A DNA stretch of 64,000 nucleotides, taken from positions 40,671 to 104,670 of the forward strand of contig NZ_SNVJ01000016.1 in NCBI RefSeq assembly GCF_009829925.1, given 5' to 3'. The notes under the pieces were generated by a model, which saw nothing but the letters and a program-made list of their open reading frames with translations, did not search any database and was not told the origin of the DNA. Positions 9,400 to 17,920 of this stretch are shown piece by piece (within the stretch, counting starts at the first letter, position 1; the number at the start of each line of letters is the position of its first letter). A program made the position numbers and the translations under genes. The stretch comes from Teichococcus coralli (lineage in GTDB: Bacteria; Pseudomonadota; Alphaproteobacteria; Acetobacterales; Acetobacteraceae).

Positions 9400-9930
9400 T
9401 CAGCCGATGCGGCGCAGCCCGGCGGCGAAGCGGCGCCAGTTGCGGACGTAGTTCGCCGCCGAGGCGCGCAGCTTCTCGGCGGTTTCCGGCTCCAGCGTGC
9501 GCGCCACCTTGGCCGGCGCGCCGATGATCAGCGAGAAATCCGGGAACTCCTTGCCTTCCGTCACCAGCGCGTTGGCGCCGACGATGCAGTGCCGGCCGAT
9601 GCGCGCATGGTTCAGAACCGTCGCACCCATGCCGATCAGCGAGCCGTCGCCCACCGTGCAGCCATGCAGGATGGCGTGGTGCCCGACCGTGACGTCGGCG
9701 CCGATGGTCAGCGGGGCGCCAGGATCGGCGTGCAGCATGGCGCCTTCCTGGACGTTGGTGCGCGCGCCGAGGCGGATCGGGGTGTTGTCGCCGCGCGCCA
9801 CGGCGCCGAACCAGAAGCCAACATCCTCCGCCAGGGTGACGTCGCCGATGACATGCGCGTCCGGCGCCACCCAGTAGCGGCCTTCCTCCGGCAGGGTGGG
9901 CGCGATGTCGTTCAGGGCATAGATGGGCAT
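9400..9930 (-). CDS. Gamma-carbonic anhydrase-like (left-handed beta-helix) protein
   Basis: The 176-residue protein is built from hexapeptide repeats typical of the gamma-class fold: IGDVTLAEDVGFWFGAV, then RLGARTNVQEGAMLH, IGADVTVGHHAILHGCTVG and SLIGMGATVLNHARIG. The His residues in MLHADPG and GHHAILHGC match the zinc-binding positions of the trimeric family (YrdA/PaaY/CaiE type). Function is probably reversible CO2 hydration, although many members show weak or untested activity. The longer open frame to 10125 is not supported; the ATG at 9930 gives the usual MPIYALNDI opening. The nearest upstream gene on the strand, an SDR, is 211 bases away, so it is probably its own unit. Confidence 0.9.
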   Translation of the reverse strand: MPIYALNDIAPTLPEEGRYWVAPDAHVIGDVTLAEDVGFWFGAVARGDNTPIRLGARTNVQEGAMLHADPGAPLTIGADVTVGHHAILHGCTVGDGSLIGMGATVLNHARIGRHCIVGANALVTEGKEFPDFSLIIGAPAKVARTLEPETAEKLRASAANYVRNWRRFAAGLRRIG

Positions 9931-10141
9931 GCGGGACCTTCCTCGTCTTCGGGAGTGGCGCCCGACAGGCGCCAGCCTCCGGTTCTTGTGGGGGAATAGT
10001 AGCCTCGGGCATGACCCGGGCCCAACCCGCCATGCCCGGAGGGAAAACCGGGCCGCCCCGGGGCTCCGTCGGCCGCGCCGGGCCTGCGCAAGGCGCCGGC
10101 GGCGGGGCCGCCTCGCCCCGCGCATGGCAAGCGCGGCTGTG

Positions 10142-10924
10142 CTACATCACGGGCGAAAGGTTGCCGTCCACGTTGATCGCCGTTCCGGTGACGTAGCCGG
10201 CCAGGTCTGAGGCCAGGAAGCAGGCGACGTTGGCGAACTCCTCCGCGGTGCCGACCCGCCCCATCGGGATGTCCCTGCCCATCCCGGCGAGGAAGTCCTC
10301 GAAGGATTGGCCGCTCTGCTGCGCGGCATGGCGGCGGACCCACTGATCGCTCTCGATCAGGCCGACATGCAGCGAGTTGACCAGGATGTTGTGGGGCGCG
10401 CCTTCGCCGGCCAGCACCTTGGTGAGGGCCATGCCCGCCGCCCGCGACACCGCGGTGGGGGCGCCCTCGGCCTTGGGCGCCTTGGCGCCGATGTTCAGCA
10501 CGTTGATGATCCGCCCCCAGCGCCGCTCCGCCATCTGCGGCCAGACCAGCCGCGCAAGGCGGATGGCGGCGAACAGCTTGAGGTCCAGATCGGCCTGCCA
10601 GACCTCGTCGGTGATGCCGGTGAAGGCGCCCCTCTGCGAGGTGCCGGCGTTGTTCACCAGGATATCCACCCGCCCCAGCCCGGCCATGACCTCGCCATGG
10701 GCGCGCGTGACATCCTCGGCCCTTGAGACGTCGCAGGCCACGGCCAGCACGCGGCCGCGCGCCGTCCTGCCGACCGCCTCCCGGGCCGCTTCAAGGGCCT
10801 CGGGCCGGCGTGCCAGCAGCGCGACATCCGCGCCGCTCGCCGCCAAGCGCGTGGCGATCGCGAGGCCGATGCCCTTGCTGCCGCCGGTGACCACGGCCGC
10901 CCGGCCGTCGAGCTTGATTTCCAT
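10142..10924 (-). CDS. SDR-family protein with altered catalytic residues
   Basis: The 260-residue protein has the classical SDR Rossmann fold: VTGGSKGIGLAIATRLA near the N terminus for nucleotide binding, then VDILVNNAGTS and a C-terminal GTAINVDGNLSP. Where active SDRs have Ser and then Y-x-x-x-K, this one reads NVLNIGAKAPKAEGAPTAVS and RAAGMALTKVLA. The YSASK-type motif appears as T-A-V-S-R, so Tyr is Thr and Lys is Arg, and the usual catalytic Ser is missing. It may use an unusual chemistry or be a binding protein. GGGGGAAC precedes the ATG. No cotranscribed partner is evident and the substrate is unknown. Confidence 0.85.
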   Translation of the reverse strand: MEIKLDGRAAVVTGGSKGIGLAIATRLAASGADVALLARRPEALEAAREAVGRTARGRVLAVACDVSRAEDVTRAHGEVMAGLGRVDILVNNAGTSQRGAFTGITDEVWQADLDLKLFAAIRLARLVWPQMAERRWGRIINVLNIGAKAPKAEGAPTAVSRAAGMALTKVLAGEGAPHNILVNSLHVGLIESDQWVRRHAAQQSGQSFEDFLAGMGRDIPMGRVGTAEEFANVACFLASDLAGYVTGTAINVDGNLSPVM

Positions 10925-11134
10925 GTCCGTTCCCCCAGGCCCGACCGGCTGCCGGCTGCCCGGGCGGGCTCCCGGCGCCGGAGGGCGCTGCCGCCACTGT
11001 CAGCGGCATGCCGCCGGGCGGCAAGGTGCGTTCGCGCGTCCGGCAGGCCGGGAAGGGCGCCTCAGATCCTGCCGGCCGGCGCCGTCTCCGGTGCCGGACG
11101 CGCGCGGGGGGGAAGGAATGTCCTTTCGCCGCCG

Positions 11135-12421
11135 TCACGTCCCGATGGCGTCGAGCGCCTGCGCCAGGTCGGCGATCAGGTCCTCGTGGTGCTCGATCCC
11201 GATGGAAAGCCGGACCAGGCCGTCCGTCACCTCAAGGCGCTCGCGGATTTCCGCCGGCACGCCGGAATGGGTGGTCGAAGCCGGATGGCTGGCAAGGGAC
11301 TCCGTTCCGCCCAGGCTCACCGCCAGCTTGAAGATCCGGAGCGCGTTCAGCATGCGGAAGGCTTCCGCCTGGCCGCCCTTGATCTCCAGGCTGAAGGTCG
11401 AACCCGGCCCGGTGCACTGCGCCTCGTAGACGCGGCGGGCCTCGCTTCCCTGCGGCAGGAAGCCGAGCGCATGCACCCGGGCGACCCGCGGATGCCCGGC
11501 GAGAAAGGCGGCGACCGCCTCGGCATTGCGGGATGCCTCGCGCATCCGCAGCGAAAGCGTCTCCAGCGAGCGGCCCACCATCCAGCAGGAATGCGGGTCA
11601 AGCTGCGTGCCGATGGCGCTCCTGAGAAGGCGGACCGGCTGCACATGCGCCCTGGCGCCCGTCACCGCGCCGCCGACCAGGTCGCTGTGCCCGCCCACGT
11701 ACTTGGTCAGGCTGTAGACGGAAAGGTCCGCGCCGAGCGCCAGCGGCTTCTGGAACAGTGGCCCGAGCATCGTGTTGTCGCAGACAACGAGGGGGCGGTG
11801 CCCCTGCGCCTGGCCGATGCGATCGGCCACCCTGCGGAGCAGGGCCAGATCCACGAGCGAATTGGTGGGGTTGGACGGTGTCTCGACCATGATGACGCTG
11901 ACCCGCCCCCGGGCCATCGCCGCCTCCGCCGCGCGGCCAACCGCCTGCTCGCTGAGGCCGTCCGGGAAGCCCTGGGCCTGGATGCCGTAGGCCGCGAAGG
12001 TGCGCATCAGCAAAGTTTCGGTGCCGCCATAGAGAGGCTGGGAGTGCAGGATGGCGTCGCCCGGGCGGGCATAGGTCAGGATCACCGTCGCGATCGCCGC
12101 CATGCCCGCGCCGAACACCAGCGAGGCCTCCGCCCCTTCGAAGACCGCCAGGCGGTCCTCGACGATCTCGGCGTTCGGGTGGTTGAAGCGCGAATAGACG
12201 AGGCCGGCCCCGCCGGGCGGCGCCGGCTGCCGGCCCGAGACGACGTCGAAGTAGTCCTTGCCCTCCTCCGCGGAGCGGAACACGAAGGTGGAGGTGAGGA
12301 AGACCGGCGGCTTGACGGCGCCCTCCGAGAGGTGCGGGTCGTAGCCGTAGCCGAGCATCAGCGTCTCCGCGTGGAGAGGCTGGTTGCCCATCGGGCCGTC
12401 CAGGCCGCGCTCCTTGCCCAT
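11135..12421 (-). CDS. PLP-dependent trans-sulfuration enzyme (cystathionine gamma-synthase/beta-lyase/methionine gamma-lyase family)
   Basis: A 428-residue fold-type I PLP enzyme. Features include [79 protein letters not shown] (the Asp/Asn loop contacting PLP) and [16 protein letters not shown], which holds the Schiff-base Lys. The C-terminal [16 protein letters not shown] is standard. The family handles homocysteine/cysteine interconversion or methionine breakdown, and sequence alone does not separate these; there are no met genes alongside. The ATG at 12421 is preferred because GGGAGGAACAG lies directly before it, while the frame extends to 12571 without a site. About 250 bases lie between it and the ThDP enzyme upstream on the same strand, so it is probably a separate transcript. 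Confidence 0.9.
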   Translation of the reverse strand: MGKERGLDGPMGNQPLHAETLMLGYGYDPHLSEGAVKPPVFLTSTFVFRSAEEGKDYFDVVSGRQPAPPGGAGLVYSRFNHPNAEIVEDRLAVFEGAEASLVFGAGMAAIATVILTYARPGDAILHSQPLYGGTETLLMRTFAAYGIQAQGFPDGLSEQAVGRAAEAAMARGRVSVIMVETPSNPTNSLVDLALLRRVADRIGQAQGHRPLVVCDNTMLGPLFQKPLALGADLSVYSLTKYVGGHSDLVGGAVTGARAHVQPVRLLRSAIGTQLDPHSCWMVGRSLETLSLRMREASRNAEAVAAFLAGHPRVARVHALGFLPQGSEARRVYEAQCTGPGSTFSLEIKGGQAEAFRMLNALRIFKLAVSLGGTESLASHPASTTHSGVPAEIRERLEVTDGLVRLSIGIEHHEDLIADLAQALDAIGT

Positions 12422-12674
12422 CTGTTCCTCCCGCTGATCTGCTTTTCGTGGATTACCGACATGCCGCCCTGGCGAAACGCGCCGGAGCGCCCAGGGATGC
12501 GGCGCCGCTCCTGCGGCCCATGACCCAGGCGTGGCCTGGACTGCGCCGGCCGCGCTTTCCTTCCCTGCCATCCGCCTCCTGGCCGTGATCCTTTCCGCGG
12601 CCGGCGCGGCGGGCGTGCGGACTCGCTGCGCCTTGCCTGGTTATGCGCCTGTTGAGCTGCTGGCGCCGCGCCGC

Positions 12675-14339
12675 TCAGTCCGGCGCCGGCTGCAACAGGT
12701 CCACCGGCGGTGCCGCGCCACGCGGCAGCACCGCCTGCAGCGAGGTGCGGACCACGGCGACGAGCGGCCCCGGCGCCCGCAGGGCCGCGGCCAGGGCCGG
12801 CAGGTCCGCCTCCGCCTGCACGCGCAGCAGCGGCGCGCCGAAGGCGGCGCACCAGGCGCCCAGATCGGGATTGACCAGGTCGGTGCCCGAGACGCGCCCG
12901 GGATGTTGCCGCTCCTGGTGGATGCGGATCGAGGCATAGCTGCCGTTGTCGGAAAGCAGCAGCTTGATGGGCAGGCGGCGCGCCATGCCGACCGCCAGCT
13001 CGTTGCCGGTCATCAGCGCCCCGCCGTCGCCCACGGCGCAGATCACCATGCGCTCCGGGTGGCGCAGCGCCGCGGCCACCGCCGCCGGCACCCCGAAGCC
13101 CATGGCGCCCGAGATCGGCGCCAGCAGGCGCTGTGGCGGCCGCCAGGCCAGCTTGCGGTAGAAGGGCGCGGCGAAGGTTCCGGCGTCGAGCGTGAGGATG
13201 GCGTCCGCCGGCGCGCATTCGCCGACCAGCCGCGCCACGCGGAGAAACGGCAGCCCGTCCGGGAAGCTGCCGGCCATGGCGCGGCTGTCCTCCTCCTGCA
13301 GCCGGCGCAGGCGGCCGTTCCAGGCGGCGCGGCCGGACGGGGCGGCGGCGCGCTCGGCCGCCAGCGCCGCCAGCACGGCAGGGGCCTCGGCGGCGATGGC
13401 CGGCTCCGCCGGAAAGAGCCAGCCGAGGAAGCGCGGATCGGCGCAGACATGCACCAGCCGCTGCCCGGGCGCGGGCCAGCTATAGCCCTGGGTGGTGATG
13501 TCGGTCAGCCGCGTGCCGAGGGCCAGCACGAGGTCCGCCTCGGCGAAGGCCTCCCGCTGGGCGTCCGGGTTGCGCAGGCCAAGGTCGCCGGCATAGAGCG
13601 GATGGTCGTTCGGAAAGAGGTCCTGGCGGCGGAAGGACACCGCCACGGGCAGCTGCCAGGCCTCGGCGAAGGCCCGCAGCGCTTCCCGCCCGCCCGGCAC
13701 GTCCAGCCCATGCCCGGCCAGCAGGATCGGCCGCTCGGCGCGGCGCAGCAGGCCCGCGAGTTCCGCCGCGGTCTCCCCCGGCAGCCCGGCGCCGGCGAGG
13801 CGCGTCGGCGGCAGGGCGGGGGCGGCGCAGGGCGCGGACAGCACATCCTCCGGCAGGGCGAGCACCACCGGCCCTGGCACGCCCTGGGTCGCCATGCTCC
13901 AGGCGCGGGCGATCAGCTCCGGCACCTCGTCCGGATGGGTGGCCTCGCCGACCCATTTGGCGATGCCGCCGAACATCGCGGCATAGTCGATCTCCTGGAA
14001 GGCGCGGCGGCGCAGGTCGCGCTTCTCCACCTGGCCGATCAGCAGGATCAGCGGCACCGCGTCCTGCTCGGCGGTGTGCAGCGCGATGGCGGCGTTGCAG
14101 GCGCCGGGGCCGCGCGAGACCAGCACGATGCCCGGCCGCCCCGTGAGCCTGGCGTCGGCCACCGCCATGAAGCCCGCGCCGCCTTCCTGCCGGCAGGTCA
14201 CGAGGTCGATGGAGGGGTGCGCGTGCAGCGCGTCGAGCAGCGCGATGTAGGATTCCCCCGGCACGCAGAAGGCGCGGTCGGCCCCCCGCGCGGCCAGCGT
14301 GTCGAGGAGCACCTCGGCGGCGGTCTTGGCGTTTCCCAT
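12675..14339 (-). CDS. Thiamine diphosphate-dependent enzyme (acetolactate synthase large-subunit-like)
   Basis: The protein has 554 residues and the three-domain ThDP layout: an N-terminal PYR domain (GADRAFCVPGESYIALLDAL, and RQEGGAGFMAVADARLTG with the Glu that activates the cofactor), a central domain (about 190-325), and a C-terminal PP domain with GDGGALMTGNELAVGMARR then LLLSDNGSYASIR as the Mg/ThDP motif. Relatives include acetolactate synthase, benzoylformate decarboxylase and indolepyruvate or oxalyl-CoA-like decarboxylases. No small regulatory subunit (IlvH) is adjacent, so a catabolic decarboxylase or ligase is as likely as valine/isoleucine synthesis. It is divergent from a LysR-type gene 61 bases away, which presumably controls it. 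The start at 14339 is taken over the 14363 one because it gives the MGNAKTAAEVLLD opening. Confidence 0.85.
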   Translation of the reverse strand: MGNAKTAAEVLLDTLAARGADRAFCVPGESYIALLDALHAHPSIDLVTCRQEGGAGFMAVADARLTGRPGIVLVSRGPGACNAAIALHTAEQDAVPLILLIGQVEKRDLRRRAFQEIDYAAMFGGIAKWVGEATHPDEVPELIARAWSMATQGVPGPVVLALPEDVLSAPCAAPALPPTRLAGAGLPGETAAELAGLLRRAERPILLAGHGLDVPGGREALRAFAEAWQLPVAVSFRRQDLFPNDHPLYAGDLGLRNPDAQREAFAEADLVLALGTRLTDITTQGYSWPAPGQRLVHVCADPRFLGWLFPAEPAIAAEAPAVLAALAAERAAAPSGRAAWNGRLRRLQEEDSRAMAGSFPDGLPFLRVARLVGECAPADAILTLDAGTFAAPFYRKLAWRPPQRLLAPISGAMGFGVPAAVAAALRHPERMVICAVGDGGALMTGNELAVGMARRLPIKLLLSDNGSYASIRIHQERQHPGRVSGTDLVNPDLGAWCAAFGAPLLRVQAEADLPALAAALRAPGPLVAVVRTSLQAVLPRGAAPPVDLLQPAPD

Positions 14340-14387
14340 GCGGCATGGATAGCGCGCCAGCACATGCGCCGGCTCGCAGTATCAGCT

Positions 14388-14402
14388 ATAGCCCAGGGCT
14401 AT
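14388..14402. promoter_or_regulatory. Putative LysR operator overlapping the LysR start codon
   Basis: ATAGCCCAGGGCTAT is a perfect 7-base inverted repeat around one base and contains the LysR consensus T-N11-A. It overlaps the ATG of the divergent LysR gene (14401) and lies 49 bases from the ThDP-enzyme start. Binding would both regulate the enzyme gene and block the regulator's own translation start region. Symmetry is seen; binding is inferred. Confidence 0.55.
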
Positions 14403-15333
14403 GGACCAGACGCGGCTGCGCTCCCTGCTGGCGATCGCCGATCATGGCGGCTTCGGCCGGGCGGCGGCGGCACTCGGCCTCGCCCAGCCCAGCCTGTCGC
14501 GGCAGGTCGCGCTGCTGGAGCAGGAGGTGGGCCGGCCGCTGCTCTACCGCCACGGCCGCGGCGCCCGGCTGACCGAGGACGGGCAGCGCCTGGCCGATGC
14601 CGCGCGGCCGCTGCTGGCGGGGCTGGCCAACCTGCCGGCGGCGCTCGACGACCCGGTGCCGCGCGGCCAGGTGGTGCTCGGCGTGCCGACCTTCATGTCC
14701 GTGCACCTGGCGGAGTCGATCTTCGGCGAGCTGCGCCGGCGGCATCCGCAGCTGCAGATCCGCCTGGTCGATGGCTTCAGCGGCTTCATCAACCAGTGGC
14801 TGACGGAGGGCCGGCTCGACATCGCCATCCTCTATGACAGCCAGCGCAGCCGGGCGATCGCGGCGGAGGTGCTGGCCGAGGAGGACCTGCTGCTCTTCGC
14901 CCGGCGGCGCCGCGCCCGCGACCTGCGGGGGGAGGTGCCGGTGCCGGTGCCGGCGCTGGCACGGCTCGACCTCGTGCTGCCGGACCGGCAACACGGGCTG
15001 CGCCGGGCGCTGCAAAGGGCCGGGGCGCAGCCCGACCCGTCGCTTCTGCTGGAGGTGGACAGCCTTTCCGCCATTCGCGCGCTGGTGGAGCGCGGCATCG
15101 GCTGGAGCGTGCTGCCGCGCGCCGCCCTGACGCGGGAGAAGGCGGACCGGCGCTACATCCTGCGCGGCCTCGGCGCGCCGCCGCTGCGGGCGCGGCTGAT
15201 GGTGGCGGTCAGCCCCGCGCGCGCCATGACGCCGGCCCTGCGCGCCGTGCTGGCGCATCTGCACGCCATGGTCGGCCGGCTGCAGGCCGAGGGCATCATG
15301 ACGCCGCCGGCCGACGGCATGCCGGGGCGCTGA
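14401..15333 (+). CDS. LysR-family transcriptional regulator (next to the ThDP enzyme)
   Basis: A 310-residue LysR protein. Residues 1-60 hold the winged helix-turn-helix (LRSLLAIADHGGFGRAAAAL then SQPSL-like AQPSLSRQVALLEQEVG). Residues about 90-290 hold the two-lobed effector domain (GQVVLGVPTFMSVHLAESIF onward). It is divergent from the acetolactate-synthase-like gene. The usual job of LysR proteins in such pairs is to activate the neighbour when a pathway intermediate is bound and to repress itself. The overlapping inverted repeat at its start codon supports autorepression. The inducer is unknown. The gene is convergent to the ABC-F gene downstream, 36 bases away. Confidence 0.9.
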   Translation: MDQTRLRSLLAIADHGGFGRAAAALGLAQPSLSRQVALLEQEVGRPLLYRHGRGARLTEDGQRLADAARPLLAGLANLPAALDDPVPRGQVVLGVPTFMSVHLAESIFGELRRRHPQLQIRLVDGFSGFINQWLTEGRLDIAILYDSQRSRAIAAEVLAEEDLLLFARRRRARDLRGEVPVPVPALARLDLVLPDRQHGLRRALQRAGAQPDPSLLLEVDSLSAIRALVERGIGWSVLPRAALTREKADRRYILRGLGAPPLRARLMVAVSPARAMTPALRAVLAHLHAMVGRLQAEGIMTPPADGMPGR

Positions 15334-15369
15334 GCCGCCCCAGCCGGCCGTCCCAGCCGGCCGCCCGGG

Positions 15370-16992
15370 TCAGCCGCGCAGCCCCGGCGCCTCCTGCCCC
15401 GTGCGCGCCACGTACTCGGTGTAGCCGCCGCCATACTGGTGGATGCCCTCGGGCGTCAGCTCCAGCACGCGGTTGGACAGCGCGGCCAGGAAGTGCCGGT
15501 CGTGCGAGACGAAGAGCATGGTGCCCTCGTACTGCGCCAGGGCGGCGATCAGCATTTCCTTGGTCGCCATGTCCAGGTGGTTGGTCGGCTCGTCCAGCAC
15601 CAGGAAGTTCGGCGGGTCGTACAGCATCCGCGCCATGACCAGCCGCGCCTTCTCGCCGCCCGACAGCACGCCGCACTTCTTCTCGACCTCGTCGCCGGAG
15701 AAGCCGAAGCATCCGGCCAGGGCGCGGAGCGAGCCTTGCGCCGCCTTGGGGAAGGCATCCTCCAAGGTCTGGAAGACCGTGCGCTCGCCATCCAGCAGCT
15801 CCATGGCGTGCTGGGCGAAGTAGCCCATCCTCACGCTGCCGCCGAGCGCGACCGTCCCCTCGTCCGGCTCGGCCGTGCCGGCCACGAGCCTCAGCAGCGT
15901 GGACTTGCCCGCGCCGTTGGTGCCGAGCACGCAGCAGCGCTCCTTGCGGCGCACCAGGAAGTCCAGCCCGTCATAGATCACCCGGTCGCCATAGCGCTTG
16001 CGCACCTTGCGCAGGTTCACCACGTCCTCCCCGGAACGCGGCGCCGGCAGGAACTCGAAGGCGACGGTCTGCCGGCGCTTCGGCGGCTCCACGCGGTCGA
16101 TCTTCTCCAGCTTCTTGACGCGGCTCTGCACCTGCGCGGCGTGCGAGGCGCGCGCCTTGAAGCGCTCGATGAACTTGATCTCCTTGGCCAGCATCGCCTG
16201 CTGCCGCTCGAACTGCGCCTGCTGCTGCCGTTCGTTCATCGCGCGCTGCTGCTCGTAGAAGGCGTAGTCGCCGGAGTAGGAGGTCAGCGTGCCGCCATCG
16301 ATCTCGATCACCTTGTTGACGATGCGGTTCATGAACTCGCGGTCGTGCGCGGTCATCAGCAGCGCGCCGTCATACTGGCCCAGGAACTGCTCCAGCCAGA
16401 TCAGGCTCTCCAGGTCGAGGTGGTTGCTCGGCTCGTCCAGCAGCATCACGTCCGGGCGCATGAGCAGGATGCGGGCGAGCGCCACGCGCATCTTCCAGCC
16501 GCCGGAAAGCGCGCCGACATCGCCGTCCATCATGGCCTGGCTGAAGCTGAGGCCGGCGAGCACCTCGCGCGCCTGGCCTTCCAGCGCATAGCCGCCAAGG
16601 CTCTCGAAGCGGGCCTGGACCTCGCCGAAGCGCTGGATGTTTTCCTCCAGCGCGTCCGTCCGCGCCGGGTCCGCCATGGCGGCCTCCAGCGCCTGCAGCT
16701 CGGCGGCCACGGCGCTGACGTCGCCGGCGCCGTCCATCACCTCGGCGACGGCGCTGCGGCCCGACATCTCGCCCACGTCCTGGCTGAAGAAGCCGATGCT
16801 GACGCCGCGCTCGACCAGCACCAGCCCTTCGTCCGGTTGCTCCCGCCCGGTGATCATGCGGAACAGCGTGGTCTTGCCCGCGCCGTTCGGGCCGACGAGG
16901 CCGATCTTCTCGCCCTTCTGGAGTGCTGCCGAGGCTTCGATGAAGAGAAGCTGCTGGCCGTTCTGCTTGCTGATGTTGTCGAGGCGGATCAT
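15370..16992 (-). CDS. ABC-F family ATPase (ribosome-associated type)
   Basis: The 540-residue protein has two ABC ATPase domains and no membrane segments, the mark of ABC-F translation factors. Domain 1 (about 1-255) has GLVGPNGAGKTTLFRMI (Walker A) and LSGGWKMRVALARILLMRPD followed by LLDEPSNHLD. A charged linker (about 250-310, rich in R, Q, E and K) is the P-site tRNA-interaction motif. Domain 2 has CCVLGTNGAGKSTLLRLVAG and LSGGEKARLVMARMLYDPPN then LVLDEPTNHLD. The Glu of the DEP motif is present in both, so it should hydrolyse ATP. Such proteins reset stalled ribosomes, and some give antibiotic resistance; nothing here points to a drug target. The upstream frame to 17457 is ignored because MIRLDNISKQ is a normal ABC-F start. 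Confidence 0.92.
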   Translation of the reverse strand: MIRLDNISKQNGQQLLFIEASAALQKGEKIGLVGPNGAGKTTLFRMITGREQPDEGLVLVERGVSIGFFSQDVGEMSGRSAVAEVMDGAGDVSAVAAELQALEAAMADPARTDALEENIQRFGEVQARFESLGGYALEGQAREVLAGLSFSQAMMDGDVGALSGGWKMRVALARILLMRPDVMLLDEPSNHLDLESLIWLEQFLGQYDGALLMTAHDREFMNRIVNKVIEIDGGTLTSYSGDYAFYEQQRAMNERQQQAQFERQQAMLAKEIKFIERFKARASHAAQVQSRVKKLEKIDRVEPPKRRQTVAFEFLPAPRSGEDVVNLRKVRKRYGDRVIYDGLDFLVRRKERCCVLGTNGAGKSTLLRLVAGTAEPDEGTVALGGSVRMGYFAQHAMELLDGERTVFQTLEDAFPKAAQGSLRALAGCFGFSGDEVEKKCGVLSGGEKARLVMARMLYDPPNFLVLDEPTNHLDMATKEMLIAALAQYEGTMLFVSHDRHFLAALSNRVLELTPEGIHQYGGGYTEYVARTGQEAPGLRG

Positions 16993-17248
16993 GGCTACCT
17001 GAGGCGAGGGGAGGGCGGTTCTGGCGCGCTTATGCCACGCCCGGCGCCGCCAGGCATGCCCGCACCGCCCGCGGCGCGCGTTGAAATGCGCCGTGAGGCG
17101 GCTTTCGCGAGCCAGGACCCCGCCGCCGCGCCGGTGCCTGCCGGCCGGACCGGTGAACCCCCCGCCCTGGCGGCCGCCGCCTCCTTGCGCCAGACTGCGG
17201 CGGCGTGCCGGTGAACAGGCACCTGTCTTCCGAGGGGGAATGCGGCGC

Positions 17249-17920
17249 ATGGATGTGTTTGAGGCGATGGCCACGCGCCGCAGCGTGCGCGGTTTTCTGC
17301 CCGATCCCGTCCCGCGCGCCGCCATCGTGTCGATCCTGGAGATCGCCGCGCGCGCCCCGTCCGGCTCCAACGTGCAGCCCTGGAAGGTGCGCGTCACCGA
17401 GGGGGACGAGAAGGCGCGCCTTTCCGCCGCGCTGCATGCCGCGCATGACGCCGGCACCGTGACGCCGCGCGACTACCAGTACTATCCCCGCCACTGGCGG
17501 GAGCCCTACCTGTCGCGGCGCCGCAAGGTGGGGTGGGATCTCTATGCGCTGGCCGGCGTCGCCAAGGGCGACCATGCCGCCGGCCATGCGCAACGGGCGC
17601 GCAACTTCGACTTCTTCGGCGCGCCGGTCGGGCTGGTCTTCACCATCGACCGCGACCTCGAGCAGGGCTCCTGGCTGGACTACGGCATGTTCCTGCAATC
17701 CGTCATGCTCGCGGCCCGCGGCTTCGGGCTGGACACCTGCCCGCAGGCGGCGTTCTGCGACCACCACGACGTGCTGCGCGCCCATCTCGGCATCCCGGCC
17801 GAGGAGGCGGTGGTCTGCGGCATGGCGCTCGGCCGCGCGGACCCGGGCGAGCCCGCCAACCGCCTGGCGACCGAGCGCGCGCCGCTGAGCGACTTCGTGC
17901 GCTTCGGGCCCGAGGCATGA
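17249..17920 (+). CDS. Nitroreductase-family FMN oxidoreductase
   Basis: The 223-residue protein fits the NfsA/FRase fold. It opens with DVFEAMATRRSVRGFLPDPV, which positions the FMN-binding arginines, then APSGSNVQPWKVRV for the FMN phosphate and isoalloxazine, then ARNFDFFGAPVGLVFTIDRD and GMFLQSVMLAARGFGLDTCP. It should be a dimeric NAD(P)H-dependent reductase of nitro compounds, quinones or similar acceptors. CGAGGGGGA at 17231-17239 gives a well-spaced ribosome site for 17249; an ATG at 17240 (MRRMDVF) would be too close to it. The stop overlaps the start of the MFS gene (ATGA), so a transporter and a reductase are coupled. The substrate is not deducible. Confidence 0.88.
   Translation: MDVFEAMATRRSVRGFLPDPVPRAAIVSILEIAARAPSGSNVQPWKVRVTEGDEKARLSAALHAAHDAGTVTPRDYQYYPRHWREPYLSRRRKVGWDLYALAGVAKGDHAAGHAQRARNFDFFGAPVGLVFTIDRDLEQGSWLDYGMFLQSVMLAARGFGLDTCPQAAFCDHHDVLRAHLGIPAEEAVVCGMALGRADPGEPANRLATERAPLSDFVRFGPEA

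Noticed and set aside
12422..12674. A SAM-type riboswitch before the trans-sulfuration gene
   Set aside because: The leader of about 250 bases suggested one, but I could not match it to the SAM-II or SAH consensus features I know.
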